Assembly: GCA_021153165.1 (NCBI GenBank)
Contig: JAGKTZ010000011.1
Coordinates: 1 to 37,776 of the forward strand
Direction of reading: 5' to 3'
DNA: 37,776 nt
From: Prevotellaceae bacterium
GTDB lineage: Bacteria > Bacteroidota > Bacteroidia > Bacteroidales > Bacteroidaceae
Each line of letters begins with the position of its first letter. Position 1 is the first letter of the stretch. Below the pieces are notes generated by a model, which was given only the letters and a program-made list of their open reading frames with translations, was not told the origin of the DNA and made no database searches. Shown here piece by piece: positions 7,155-15,917 of this stretch. A program made the position numbers and the translations under genes.

Positions 7155-9251
7155 ATGAAAAAGATACTCGCTAGACGTGCGATGCTACTGGTTGTAGCAT
7201 TTGTGACTGCTTTGTGCAGTTTTTCTCAAACCACACATCCCACTATCTATGGTGCGCTTCGTTATTCCAATGACGATGTGCAAAAGTATGGTTTGATGCA
7301 AATTGATGCAAATACTGATGCTGACCCACAACTGATTTGGCAGGACTACGATATGGTGCTGACAGGGTCGGGTGGCGCGGTGTATGTGGATGGCACGTAC
7401 TATGTGCTCTCGTTTATGGACTACTTTGGTATGTTGGCTGCAACTTATGTAGCCGCCGACCCCGAGACAAAAACCTGGAAGAGCATCGGTGACGAAATGA
7501 TCATGATCGACTACTCCTACATCGCATCCGATATGACCTATGATGAGACTACGGGCAACGTCTATGCTTGTAGCCTTAACGGCAAGGGCGATGGTTCTTT
7601 TGTGCTCAGTACAATGGATCTGAAGACAGCACAAAAGACTGCTATTGCGCCTATCGAACGTCTTTGTGCTTTGGCTGCTGATGCCAAGGGTCAACTCTAT
7701 GGTATCGACATGAAGGGTCAGCTCTACAAGGTGGACAAGACTAATGCCAAACTCCAACTCGTGGGTTCGACTGGCGTAGTACCTACCAGCGACTGTTCGG
7801 CTACTTTTGATCCCGCTACGGGCCAGCTCTATTGGTCGGCATATACTGATGCAGGCGGTGCACTCTATGTCGTAGACGTCACTACTGCGCAAGCAACACT
7901 CCTTGTAAATTATCCCAATGGTCAACAGATCACAGGCATCTTCCTCAAGGCGGCGCCAAAGGCTCAAGGAACGCCGGCTGCTGTAGAGGCTGCGCGTGCA
8001 GACTTCGTAGATGGTGCATTACAAGGTAAGATCCGTTTTGCATTGCCCTGGATGGATACAGATTTCAATGAATTGACCGACGAATTGACCTGGACTCTCC
8101 ACAACGAAAAGGAACTCCTGGCGCAAGGCAAGGGTATGCCTGGCGACGAAGTAGCAGCAGATTGTAGCGTCAAGGCTGACGGCAATTATCGCTTCACTAT
8201 CAAGGTGGCCAACAAAGTAGGCGAATCTGCACCATACTTCCTGGATAGCTACATTGGTAATGACCAACCACAAGCGCCTCAAAACCTCCGCCTCACAGCA
8301 GAGGGTGGTAAACTCAGTATTACTTGGGAAACGCTCGAACGTGGTGTGAATGGTGGATATGTAGATAATGCAAATCTGACGCACGAAATCATCCGTTTGC
8401 CCGAAGGTGTACGTGTGGCAGCAGACTTCAAGGGAAATAGTTTCTCGGAAGAACTTCCAGTCGAAGGTATCACACCTTATTACTACCAACTCAAAGCAAA
8501 AGTCAACGGCTATACCAGCGAAAAGGCAGAGTCGAATATTGATACTCTTGGCAACTACTTTAATCTGCCATACAAGAGTGATCTGATGGACGTGTGGGAC
8601 TATATTCTCTATACTTCAATCGATGCTAACGGCGACGACTGCTACTGGACTTGGGGTGTCTATCCCGAGGAGGGCACTCACTCGCCCACTGCAACCTATC
8701 TGTGGGGACTCGCACCCGAGAACGACGACTGGCTCGTTTCTCCCGCTCTCTATTTGGAAAAAGGCAAGGACTACACTATGCGTTGCGCCGTGCGAGGTGA
8801 AGCAGACGAATATGCCGGCAAAATCTCAGCATGGGTTGGCACGGCAGCTGATACCACAGCACTCACCACTCAGATTATGAAGAGCCAGGATGTAGACTAT
8901 ACAGAAGAAAAGTACCTCTACTCCGATCCCTTCCAGGTGAAGGAAAGCGGGCTCTACCACGTCGGCCTGCATATCGGCGGAGCGCGTACACACTTCTATA
9001 TCTATGTCAGCGAACTCCACGTCACCGAGACGCCAACAGGTATTGATCACGCTGTAGCAACAGATGCTGAAATCACACAGCAACGTGGAGTGCTGACAGT
9101 GCGTATGCCACGGACAGAAACTATTAAGGTCGTGAGCATGGACGGACGTATCCTGCACCAAAGCCAAACTGCCGAAGCGCATATCTCACTTGCGCCTGGC
9201 GTATATATAGTCAAGGCTGGTGGTACAGTACAAAAGGTTTGGATGAAATAA
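7155..9251 (+). CDS. Secreted multidomain protein with sorting-like C-terminus
   Basis: A 698-residue exported protein with a signal peptide ending near residue 24 (LCSFSQ). Residues about 30-255 have repeated short strands (GxLYxVDxxT, GQLYGIDMKG) like a beta-propeller. Residues about 370-460 resemble fibronectin III. Residues about 465-635 resemble a MAM-like choice-of-anchor J / cleaved-adhesin domain, with DDWLVSPALYLEKGKDY. The last ~60 residues match the form of a type IX secretion (T9SS) type A sorting domain: VVSMDGR, then LAPGVYIVKAG and a Lys end. Function is not known; surface adhesion or glycan binding is a guess. It is a single gene between its own promoter and terminator. Confidence 0.75.
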   Translation: MKKILARRAMLLVVAFVTALCSFSQTTHPTIYGALRYSNDDVQKYGLMQIDANTDADPQLIWQDYDMVLTGSGGAVYVDGTYYVLSFMDYFGMLAATYVAADPETKTWKSIGDEMIMIDYSYIASDMTYDETTGNVYACSLNGKGDGSFVLSTMDLKTAQKTAIAPIERLCALAADAKGQLYGIDMKGQLYKVDKTNAKLQLVGSTGVVPTSDCSATFDPATGQLYWSAYTDAGGALYVVDVTTAQATLLVNYPNGQQITGIFLKAAPKAQGTPAAVEAARADFVDGALQGKIRFALPWMDTDFNELTDELTWTLHNEKELLAQGKGMPGDEVAADCSVKADGNYRFTIKVANKVGESAPYFLDSYIGNDQPQAPQNLRLTAEGGKLSITWETLERGVNGGYVDNANLTHEIIRLPEGVRVAADFKGNSFSEELPVEGITPYYYQLKAKVNGYTSEKAESNIDTLGNYFNLPYKSDLMDVWDYILYTSIDANGDDCYWTWGVYPEEGTHSPTATYLWGLAPENDDWLVSPALYLEKGKDYTMRCAVRGEADEYAGKISAWVGTAADTTALTTQIMKSQDVDYTEEKYLYSDPFQVKESGLYHVGLHIGGARTHFYIYVSELHVTETPTGIDHAVATDAEITQQRGVLTVRMPRTETIKVVSMDGRILHQSQTAEAHISLAPGVYIVKAGGTVQKVWMK

Positions 9252-9276
9252 ATCCTGCCTTCTGAAAAGATAAATG

Positions 9277-9314
9277 AAATGTCTGCGACCATAATGATTG
9301 CGGACATTTTCTGT
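9277..9314 (+). terminator. Terminator after the secreted protein gene
   Basis: AAATGTCTGC (9277-9286) pairs with GCGGACATTT (9300-9309) with one G-T pair. A T-rich tail follows. Confidence 0.75.
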
Positions 9315-9395
9315 TTTAATTCTACAATATAAGTAGACTTTTTATGAGGTAGAAAGTGGCTCGTCTATGCCAAATCAAAAAAATATCATTTTTTA

Positions 9396-9427
9396 TTTGT
9401 CATTTCACTTACCTTTCACTACCTTTG
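9396..9427 (+). promoter_or_regulatory. Promoter of the ferredoxin gene
   Basis: TTTG at 9396-9399 and TACCTTTG at 9420-9427 are separated by 20 nt, a near-ideal Bacteroidetes promoter. The start codon is 40 nt downstream. Confidence 0.75.
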
Positions 9428-9467
9428 CCATCTCAATAAGAATTTAAACCCTAAAAAACTAAGTATT

Positions 9468-9638
9468 ATGGCATACGTAATTAGTGAAGATTGCATTGCT
9501 TGTGGCACTTGCATCGATGAATGTCCTACTGGCGCTATTTCTGAAGGTTCAATCTATTCTATCGATCCTGAAGTTTGTGTAGACTGCGGCACTTGTGCTG
9601 ATGTTTGCCCAAGCGGCGCTATTTCTCCAGGTGCATAA
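9468..9638 (+). CDS. Small 2[4Fe-4S] ferredoxin
   Basis: A 56-residue protein too short for many ORF callers. It has two complete CxxCxxCxxxCP clusters: C9, C12, C15, C19 followed by P20, and C37, C40, C43, C47 followed by P48. Each is followed by a G-A-I-S motif typical of clostridial-type bacterial ferredoxins. It would bind two [4Fe-4S] clusters and carry low-potential electrons in the anaerobic cytoplasm, for example to or from pyruvate:ferredoxin oxidoreductase; the partner is not in this window. It is monocistronic, with a good promoter before it and a terminator 28 nt after the stop, suggesting high separate expression. Confidence 0.95.
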   Translation: MAYVISEDCIACGTCIDECPTGAISEGSIYSIDPEVCVDCGTCADVCPSGAISPGA

Positions 9639-9666
9639 TTTGCAATCAGAGAAACAAGAAAACAAG

Positions 9667-9708
9667 GTTCCCAATTTCTGTCGCAGATATTGGGAACTTT
9701 CTTTTTTT
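9667..9708 (+). terminator. Terminator of the ferredoxin gene
   Basis: GTTCCCAAT (9667-9675) and ATTGGGAAC (9689-9697) form a perfect 9-bp stem followed by TTTCTTTTTTT. Confidence 0.9.
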
Positions 9709-9738
9709 GATATATTCAAAAGAGAATTTTGCATCAAA

Positions 9739-9786
9739 AAAAGTCAAGGCTTTATTGATGAAACGCACAAAAGATCCTTGACTTTT
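9739..9786. repeat. Inverted repeat between ferredoxin and pyrE
   Basis: AAAAGTCAAGG (9739-9749) pairs with CCTTGACTTTT (9776-9786) across a 26-nt spacer. It follows the ferredoxin terminator and could be a second or bidirectional terminator. The rest of the 9639-10017 gap shows only the pyrE promoter elements. Confidence 0.5.
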
Positions 9787-9929
9787 CACCCGAGGTCTGA
9801 TATCGTGCACAGTTCCTCTTCTAGAACGAGCAGCCCGTTAGTGAAAATTTTTAGCGTTTTTTGAAAATGTAAAATTCAATCAAGCATAGGCGCTGCAATA
9901 AAAAACGTACATAAAGCACATAATAAGAA

Positions 9930-9947
9930 TAAATTTGTGTAACTTTG
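9930..9947 (+). promoter_or_regulatory. Two tandem -7 elements before pyrE
   Basis: TAAATTTG (9930-9937) and TAACTTTG (9940-9947) both match TAnnTTTG and lie 10 nt apart. No clear -33 element was found for either. Confidence 0.5.
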
Positions 9948-10017
9948 CCGTGATTCCGTATTTGCGGTTTTCACTTCAAACCAATTTACACAGAAATACT
10001 TAAAAATTTTATACAAT

Positions 10018-10650
10018 ATGAATACTCTCGAACAAATTTTTGCGAAGAAACTCCTCGATGTTAAAGCCATCAAGTTGCAACCCGAAAATCCCTTCACTTG
10101 GGCAAGCGGATGGAAGTCTCCTTTCTATTGCGACAACCGCAAGACTCTGGCATTCCCAGGCTTGCGCTCGTTCGTCAAGCTCGAATTGAGCCGCATCGTT
10201 GCCGAATTGTATCCAGAAGCAGAAGCCGTAGCAGGTGTAGCTACAGGCGCTATCGCACAAGGCGCTTTGGTAGCAGATGCTTTGGGCTTGCCCTTCGCAT
10301 ACGTTCGTTCTAAGGCAAAAGACCATGGTATGACCAACCTGATCGAAGGCGACTTGCAACCAGGTATGAAGGTGGTCGTCATCGAAGACTTGATCTCGAC
10401 AGGCGGTAGCAGCCTGAAGGCCGTAGAAGCACTCCGCGCTCACGGTTGCGAAGTGATCGGCATGGTGGCAAGCTATACTTACGGCTTCCCCGTAGCTGCT
10501 GAAGCTTTCGAAAAGGCTGGCGTGACACTGACCACACTGACCAACTACGAAGCAGTGGTAGCCGTGGCACTCGAAACTGGCTACATCAAATCAGAACACG
10601 TAGAAATGCTCAATAGCTGGAGAAGCAACCCAAGCGAGTGGGGTAAGTAA
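10018..10650 (+). CDS. pyrE: Orotate phosphoribosyltransferase
   Basis: A 210-residue cytoplasmic enzyme that joins orotate and PRPP to give OMP in pyrimidine synthesis. The PRPP-binding loop VVVIEDLISTGGSS (about residues 119-132) is intact. Other family features are FTWASGWKSPFYCDNR near the N-terminus, GVATGAIAQG near residue 75, and AYVRSKAKDHG with the catalytic lysine region. Length matches the family (about 210). It has its own tandem -7 elements. The next gene is 137 nt away, and that gap shows nothing I can assign. Confidence 0.95.
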   Translation: MNTLEQIFAKKLLDVKAIKLQPENPFTWASGWKSPFYCDNRKTLAFPGLRSFVKLELSRIVAELYPEAEAVAGVATGAIAQGALVADALGLPFAYVRSKAKDHGMTNLIEGDLQPGMKVVVIEDLISTGGSSLKAVEALRAHGCEVIGMVASYTYGFPVAAEAFEKAGVTLTTLTNYEAVVAVALETGYIKSEHVEMLNSWRSNPSEWGK

Positions 10651-10787
10651 TATTAATAAGGGGGAAGGCTCCGGGGGTGATAGACCAAATGGTGGAGACG
10701 ACAAGGCTTGTGCAGATTATGCTTGCTGTCGGCTCCACGGCATCTCTTTGTCGCCTGCGGATTCTTACCACGAAATGATCGACAATT

Positions 10788-11429
10788 ATGGCAGAATTAA
10801 TTCAGTGGGTATTGGAATCACTCAACTACTGGGTGGTGCTGATATTCATGACTATCGAAAGTTCTTTCATCCCTTTCCCTTCCGAGGTGATCGTACCTCC
10901 GGCAGCGTGGATGGCGATGCAAAGTGACGAGATGAGTATCGTGATGGTCGTGATAGTAGCAACTATCGGTGCTGACTTGGGTGCATTGATCAACTATTGG
11001 TTGGCGCGCTGGTTGGGCAGACCTATTATCTACAAGTTCGCGAATAGCAGGTTTGGACACCTTTGTCTGCTCAATCAGGAGAAGATCGAATTGTCCGAAG
11101 AATACTTCCGCAAACACGGTGCTGTATCAACGCTCATCGGACGTCTGGTGACAGTGGTACGCCAATTGATCTCTATTCCCGCAGGTTTGGCGCGAATGAA
11201 AATGGCTCCCTTCCTGCTCTACACCACTATTGGTGCAGGTATCTGGAATATTGTATTGGCTGCAATCGGCTATGCTATTTATAAGATTTTTCCTGATGTC
11301 AAGACACCAGAAGATGTGGCAAATCTCGCTACGGAATACAGCCATGTGATAGGCTATAGCCTCTTGGCGATTGTCGTATTGGGCGTGGCATGGATGATCT
11401 TTAAGAAATACAAAAAGTCGGGCAAGTGA
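10788..11429 (+). CDS. DedA-family membrane protein
   Basis: A 213-residue polytopic inner membrane protein of the DedA (SNARE-associated PF09335) family. Recognisable parts are SSFIPFPSEVIVPPAAWMA near residues 25-43, GALINYWLARWLGR, and GRLVTVVRQLISIPAGLARM with the conserved arginine. From established knowledge, DedA proteins include lipid scramblases/flippases for undecaprenyl phosphate or phosphatidylethanolamine; which applies here is unknown. The last codon overlaps the GTG start of the next gene, so this is probably the first gene of a four-gene unit (10788-14864). Confidence 0.85.
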   Translation: MAELIQWVLESLNYWVVLIFMTIESSFIPFPSEVIVPPAAWMAMQSDEMSIVMVVIVATIGADLGALINYWLARWLGRPIIYKFANSRFGHLCLLNQEKIELSEEYFRKHGAVSTLIGRLVTVVRQLISIPAGLARMKMAPFLLYTTIGAGIWNIVLAAIGYAIYKIFPDVKTPEDVANLATEYSHVIGYSLLAIVVLGVAWMIFKKYKKSGK

Positions 11430-12307
11430 TACTGTCTGACTTCGGTCGGAAACTCTACACAAATCTTATATTGTATAGCAGTAAGGACATATTTGTAAAA
11501 GGTATTTGTTGGGTGGCACTATGTGTCACCTTGCCTTTTTCTACCCAAGCACAAAGTTTGCGACATCTGATGTCCGACAGCCTGAATCCAGTGCGCAAGG
11601 AACTACACCTGGCCGTGGGACATGCCAACGTACTGGACACCTACCTGTCTCCCATCACGCACGCAGGTCCCGCCGTGGGCGTCCTGCATCGCGCCGAACG
11701 CTTGGCACGCTGGGGCGCAGGCAAGGTCAGCGTGCAGGGATTCTATAGCGGCAACGTAGGTTTCCTGGAATCTGTCGCCGACCGCGGCAGAGCTTACAGT
11801 GGCGACTTGACTGCAGCCGTAGCCTGGCACTACAATTTCCACTTGCCCAGCAAGACACGACTGGCTGTGGGTGGCATGGGCGAGGTGGATTTGGGATTCA
11901 CCTACCTGACGCGTGGCGGCAACAACCCTGAGCAGGGACGAGCCGGCGTGAACTTAGGACTAAGTCTGATAGCCGAACAACCCTTCCACCTATGGAGCAG
12001 AGAATGGAGTGCCTCGGCACAACTGGACCTGCCCCTCGTCGGCGCCAGGTTTACCCCCAACTACGGACAAAGTTATTACGAGATCTTTTCGCTAGGTAAC
12101 TACAACAAGAACATTCAATTCACGCATCCCATCAACGCCCCCTCGGCACGACTATTCACACAGATCTCAATCCCCTTGGGGCGTGCCAAACTATCCCTGG
12201 GCTACTGGGGAGATATCAGGCAGAGCGAACTTCACCACCTTAAACGACACTCATGGAATCACTATTTCACCATAGGATACGTGCGACATTTGGCCATTCT
12301 GCGTTGA
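11426..12307 (+). CDS. DUF3316 family exported protein
   Basis: A protein of about 293 residues, resembling Bacteroidales DUF3316 proteins: VLDTYLSP near residue 70, PNYGQSYYEIFSLGN near residue 212, and a terminal His-rich stretch before a final beta strand. A signal-like segment (about 24-43) ends in STQAQ. Alternating strands with aromatic ends suggest an outer membrane beta-barrel, which is inferred. The start is uncertain: the GTG at 11426 overlaps the dedA stop, no in-frame ATG lies upstream of the signal segment, and TTG starts further in are possible. The stop overlaps the ATG of the next gene by one base. Function is not known. Confidence 0.7.
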   Translation: MILSDFGRKLYTNLILYSSKDIFVKGICWVALCVTLPFSTQAQSLRHLMSDSLNPVRKELHLAVGHANVLDTYLSPITHAGPAVGVLHRAERLARWGAGKVSVQGFYSGNVGFLESVADRGRAYSGDLTAAVAWHYNFHLPSKTRLAVGGMGEVDLGFTYLTRGGNNPEQGRAGVNLGLSLIAEQPFHLWSREWSASAQLDLPLVGARFTPNYGQSYYEIFSLGNYNKNIQFTHPINAPSARLFTQISIPLGRAKLSLGYWGDIRQSELHHLKRHSWNHYFTIGYVRHLAILR

Positions 12308-13323
12308 TGCGTAGATTGTGCAGTAGTGTTGGTTGTCTGTTGGTCTTGCTTTTCACATCATGCATCACAGAGGATGTACCACAGGATACACGCCGTGGCA
12401 ACTTCGAAGCATGCTGGCAACAATTGGATCAGCGCTATTGTTTCTTTGCCCAGAAGCAGGAACAATTTGGTCTGGACTGGAACGAAGTGTATGAGCGCTA
12501 CTCGCCCTCGGTCAACGAGGAAATGACCGACCATCAACTGTTCGAACTACTCGGCAACATGGTGTGCGAACTTCGCGACGGGCACGTCAATCTCTCAGCC
12601 GCTCACGACGTGGCACGCTACGGCAAATGGTATGATGATTACCCCATGAACTACTCGGATAGTCTGGAAAGAATTTATTTAGGCCGTGCCGAAGATTATC
12701 AAACTGCTGCTGGCTTGAAATATCGTATCCTCGACGACAACATAGGATACATCCGCTGTTCGACATTTGCCAACGGATTCGGAGATGGCAACCTGCACGT
12801 AATGATACAACACCTGGCGCCCTGCGATGCCCTTATTATTGACGTCAGGAATAATGGCGGAGGCATGGTCACAGCTGCCCAACACTTGGCATCAATCTTT
12901 TTCAACCAGACCAAAACCGTCGGTTGTTTTTCACATAAGGAAGGGCCCAGCCACGAAGACTTTTCTGCCCCCATACCTATCGAAATCACGCCATTCATAG
13001 GCCTGCGTTGGCAGAAACCTGTGGCGGTACTGACCAACCGTCGCACTTATAGCGCTGCCAATGCCTTCGTACTCTATATGAGTGAGGCAGACAACGCAAC
13101 AATAATTGGCGACATCACAGGCGGAGGGGGCGGCCTGCCATTGTCTACGGAGTTGCCCAACGGATGGACACTGCGTTTCTCGGCTTGCCCTACTTTTACC
13201 AAAGAGATGAAACCTATCGAAGCGGGCATCTCACCTGATATCAAAGTAGACTTGCAACCTCGATTTTTGGAAAGAGGTTGTGACGATATTATCGAGGCGG
13301 CGAGACAGTATCTCAGGCCTTGA
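12307..13323 (+). CDS. S41-family peptidase lipoprotein
   Basis: About 338 residues from the ATG at 12307, which overlaps the previous stop as TGATG. A start at 12253 in the same frame is possible but would hide the signal peptide. The N-terminus ends in F-T-S-C (Cys19), a lipobox. The C-terminal half has S41 (CtpA/tricorn-like) features: GYIRCSTF, ALIIDVRNNGGG, and TYSAANAF with the likely nucleophile Ser249, followed by a glycine-rich GDITGGGGG loop. It probably cleaves proteins in the periplasm or at the surface. I see no clear PDZ domain, so it is a short S41 form. It is translationally coupled to the DUF3316 gene; the sulfatase gene follows 20 nt later. Confidence 0.85.
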   Translation: MRRLCSSVGCLLVLLFTSCITEDVPQDTRRGNFEACWQQLDQRYCFFAQKQEQFGLDWNEVYERYSPSVNEEMTDHQLFELLGNMVCELRDGHVNLSAAHDVARYGKWYDDYPMNYSDSLERIYLGRAEDYQTAAGLKYRILDDNIGYIRCSTFANGFGDGNLHVMIQHLAPCDALIIDVRNNGGGMVTAAQHLASIFFNQTKTVGCFSHKEGPSHEDFSAPIPIEITPFIGLRWQKPVAVLTNRRTYSAANAFVLYMSEADNATIIGDITGGGGGLPLSTELPNGWTLRFSACPTFTKEMKPIEAGISPDIKVDLQPRFLERGCDDIIEAARQYLRP

Positions 13324-13343
13324 TTGAACGCAATATGTTCTAT

Positions 13344-14864
13344 ATGAAAAAAACAGTTTTATTTGGTACACTTACCCTGGCTTGTGGTGTTGCGGCACAG
13401 GCACAATCTTCACACCCCAACGTCATATTAATATTGGCAGACGACCTCGGTTTTGGAGATTTGTCCTGCTATGGTGCACAGCTCATCAAAACGCCACACG
13501 TAGACAGCCTGGCACAAGCGGGCGTTCGTTTCACTAACGCACATGCTTGTGCTGCGACAAGTACGCCTTCGCGCTATTCTCTGCTCACAGGGCAATATCC
13601 ATTTCGCCAACGGGGCACAGATGTGGCTGCAGGCAATGCGGCGTCTATTATCAAGAGCGAACAAACGACAGTAGCCGACGTATTCAAACAAGCTGGTTAT
13701 CGCACTGCTGCAATAGGGAAATGGCATCTAGGACTAGGTAGTGTGACTGCGCAGCAAGACTGGAATGGTACTTTGGATGTGACTCCTGCCGACTTGGGTT
13801 TCGACTATCATTATATCATGGCGGCTACTGCAGACCGAGTGCCGTGCGTGTATATTGAGCAGGGACGTGTGGCAAACTATGATGCGTCTGCGCCAATCGA
13901 GGTCAGTTATCAGCAAAATTTTGCAGGCGAACCGACAGGACGAGAAAACCCCGAATTGCTGACGAAACTACGTCCCAGTCACGGACACGACCAAAGTGTG
14001 GTGAATGGAATAAGCCGAATTGGGTATATGAAAGGCGGGGGTGCAGCTTTGTGGAGAGATGAAGATATTGCAGACTCTATTGCTACACACGCTGTCGAGT
14101 TTATTGCGCAGAATGCCAATGAGCCATTTTTTCTCTACCTTTGTACCAACGACGTACACGTGCCACGAATGCCACACGAACGCTTCCGCGGCAAAAGTGC
14201 GATGGGATTGCGTGGTGAAGCCATACTGCAATTTGACGAAACCGTTGGGAAAGTGACACAAGCCCTGCGCGAATTGGGTATTGCCGATAATACGTTGATC
14301 ATTCTGACTAGCGACAACGGGCCAGTGCTTGATGATGGATACGAAGACCAAGCGGAAGAATTGGCAAATGGTCACCAAGCTGGCGGACCATGGCGAGGAG
14401 GAAAATATAGTTCTTATGAAGCGGGGTCAGTAGTTCCCTTTATTGTATCAGGGGCAGGTTGTCGAGGCAAGGGTAAAGTGAGTGATGCGCTTATATCACA
14501 CATCGATTGCTTGGCATCTATGGCTGCGCTGACAAATCAAGACTTATCCTTTACAACAAATACAGATAGCCAAAATCATCTCAAAACTTGGTTGGGCAAA
14601 AATAAATCAAATCGTCCTTCTGCTATAAAGATGGCGTACAACCATACGCTTTCCTTACGCGCAAATAATTGGAAATACATCCCACCAAAGGTTGGTCCTT
14701 TGCACGTCCCTTGGGGTACGGGCATTGAAACGGGAAATAGTCCCGAACCTCAATTGTATAATATAAAGAAGGACCCTGCGGAAAAAAAGAATTTGGCAAA
14801 AGAGCGCCCGGATTTGGTGCGATGCTATCAGCAGTGGATAGAAGATATTCGCGGTGGGGAATAA
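13344..14864 (+). CDS. Sulfatase, serine-type (S1 family), exported
   Basis: About 506 residues. The ATG at 13344 is preferred because it puts MKK at the head of a signal peptide ending in AAQAQ; an ATG at 13335 and a TTG at 13320 are also in frame. Sulfatase features: NVILILADDLGFGDLSCYG (metal-binding Asp pair), the maturation motif S-T-P-S-R with Ser73 as the residue converted to formylglycine, GKWHLG, and TSDNGP. A Ser rather than Cys at this position means maturation needs an anaerobic radical-SAM enzyme (anSME), which is not in the window. It would remove sulfate from host or algal glycans in the periplasm; the exact substrate cannot be told. It is the last gene of the dedA-to-sulfatase unit. 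Confidence 0.9.
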   Translation: MKKTVLFGTLTLACGVAAQAQSSHPNVILILADDLGFGDLSCYGAQLIKTPHVDSLAQAGVRFTNAHACAATSTPSRYSLLTGQYPFRQRGTDVAAGNAASIIKSEQTTVADVFKQAGYRTAAIGKWHLGLGSVTAQQDWNGTLDVTPADLGFDYHYIMAATADRVPCVYIEQGRVANYDASAPIEVSYQQNFAGEPTGRENPELLTKLRPSHGHDQSVVNGISRIGYMKGGGAALWRDEDIADSIATHAVEFIAQNANEPFFLYLCTNDVHVPRMPHERFRGKSAMGLRGEAILQFDETVGKVTQALRELGIADNTLIILTSDNGPVLDDGYEDQAEELANGHQAGGPWRGGKYSSYEAGSVVPFIVSGAGCRGKGKVSDALISHIDCLASMAALTNQDLSFTTNTDSQNHLKTWLGKNKSNRPSAIKMAYNHTLSLRANNWKYIPPKVGPLHVPWGTGIETGNSPEPQLYNIKKDPAEKKNLAKERPDLVRCYQQWIEDIRGGE

Positions 14865-14964
14865 AATTTTGACAAAATTGTCTTTTTACTAATGGGAAAG
14901 CTACAACAGAGCCTTGTCGACACATTTTCACAAGATAAGTAGGGACGAAATACAATAAAAAGCG

Positions 14965-14972
14965 TAATTTTG
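14965..14972 (+). promoter_or_regulatory. -7 element upstream of the PorT-like gene
   Basis: TAATTTTG fits TAnnTTTG, 40 nt before the start codon. The -33 element is not clear. Confidence 0.5.
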
Positions 14973-15012
14973 CGTTTTCAATAGGAAATGCTCACAAAGC
15001 AGTTGTACAAAA

Positions 15013-15738
15013 ATGATGAAGGGAATACTAAATAGCAAATGGACTTTGATGCTTGTACTCTTGATGTGCCTTGGTGGCATGGCAAGGGCGCAGGAGCGCA
15101 AGGTGCAGTATAAACCCTTCATCGACGAGAGACGTTTTCACTACGGCTTCTTTGTCGGTATGCACGACCAAAGCATCAAGCTGGAAAACAATGGTTACAT
15201 TGATCCCGCCACTGGCGCGCAGTGGCTGGTGGAAAACGATCAGCATGGACCAGGATTCAGCGTGGGTGTGCTGGGCGAATGGCGCATGCACAAATACTTA
15301 GGCCTGCGACTGATGCCCTCTCTCCACTTTGGCAGCAAGCACCTGAAATTTCGCAATCTGGCTGACGGCACGACGGCGGGTCAAAACATGAAGTCTACAT
15401 ACATTGCCCTGCCGCTCAATCTGAAAGTGAGTGCGCCGCGCTACAATAACTTCCGCCCCTACGTCATAGGCGGTGCGTCGCCGATGTTTGACCTGACCAC
15501 TGGCAAGAACTCCAAAGTGAGAGTCAAACCCTTTAATATGATGCTCGAGATAGGGTTTGGTTGCGACCTCTATATGCCTTTCTTCAAATTGATTCCCGAA
15601 CTGAAATTCTGCTTCGGACTGAATAATATCCTGGATAAGAAACGCACCGACTTGCTCGACCCCACGCAAAAGGTATTCACCGAGAGCCTGAACGGCGGCG
15701 TGGCAAATATGGTGGTGCTAAGCTTGTATTTCGAATAA
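15013..15738 (+). CDS. porT: PorT-like outer membrane beta-barrel protein
   Basis: 241 residues with a signal peptide ending in ARAQ (about residue 26), followed by the pattern of a small outer membrane barrel. Features like the PorT/SprT family are DERRFHYGFFVGMHDQ after the signal, a central GFSVGVLGEWRMHKYLGLR, FRPYVIGGASPMFDL, PFFKLIPELKFCFGL, and a final strand ending in aromatic Phe-Glu. Family knowledge: in Porphyromonas gingivalis PorT is needed for type IX secretion, and homologues also occur in Bacteroidales lacking a full T9SS. Four proteins in this window end in T9SS-like tails, which fits. Two ATGs (15013, 15016) are possible starts. The symbol is given from resemblance only. Confidence 0.65.
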   Translation: MMKGILNSKWTLMLVLLMCLGGMARAQERKVQYKPFIDERRFHYGFFVGMHDQSIKLENNGYIDPATGAQWLVENDQHGPGFSVGVLGEWRMHKYLGLRLMPSLHFGSKHLKFRNLADGTTAGQNMKSTYIALPLNLKVSAPRYNNFRPYVIGGASPMFDLTTGKNSKVRVKPFNMMLEIGFGCDLYMPFFKLIPELKFCFGLNNILDKKRTDLLDPTQKVFTESLNGGVANMVVLSLYFE

Positions 15739-15755
15739 GGCTACAACGAATATTT

Positions 15756-15776
15756 AATAACAGAGATTGTTATTTT
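15756..15776 (+). terminator. Weak terminator-like hairpin after the PorT-like gene
   Basis: AATAAC (15756-15761) pairs with GTTATT (15769-15774), followed by a few T. The stem is short and may not be efficient. Confidence 0.3.
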
Positions 15777-15788
15777 CTAAGTAAAAAA

Positions 15789-15911
15789 ATGCTTATGACT
15801 GCTAAAACAACAAAACAGATAATCAAAGCATTTGCGAAACGTACATCAGGTTATGTGGGAATTGTTTGGATGGTTTATGAATTTGGGGATTGTATTAATA
15901 ATAGAAAATAA
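15789..15911 (+). CDS. Short peptide gene (40 residues), unknown, paired with a small membrane protein
   Basis: An open frame of 40 residues: a Lys/Thr-rich basic N-terminal half (AKTTKQIIKAFAKR) followed by a hydrophobic, Gly- and aromatic-containing half (GYVGIVWMVYEFGD) with a single Cys. A second in-frame ATG lies two codons in. It ends 6 nt before the next start, so the two are probably co-transcribed. The form (basic then hydrophobic, about 40 residues, next to a two-helix membrane protein) recalls small bacteriocin/immunity or toxin/antidote pairs, but I do not recognise the family and no processing signal such as a double Gly leader is seen. It could also be a chance frame. Confidence 0.4.
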   Translation: MLMTAKTTKQIIKAFAKRTSGYVGIVWMVYEFGDCINNRK

Positions 15912-15917
15912 ACCTGC

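Noticed and set aside
10651..10787. Possible small gene between pyrE and dedA
   Set aside because: A GTG-started frame of about 33 codons exists but has no features and no promoter.
12253..12306. Upstream start for the S41 protease gene
   Set aside because: It would bury the lipoprotein signal peptide, while the ATG at 12307 overlaps the previous stop in a typical coupling.
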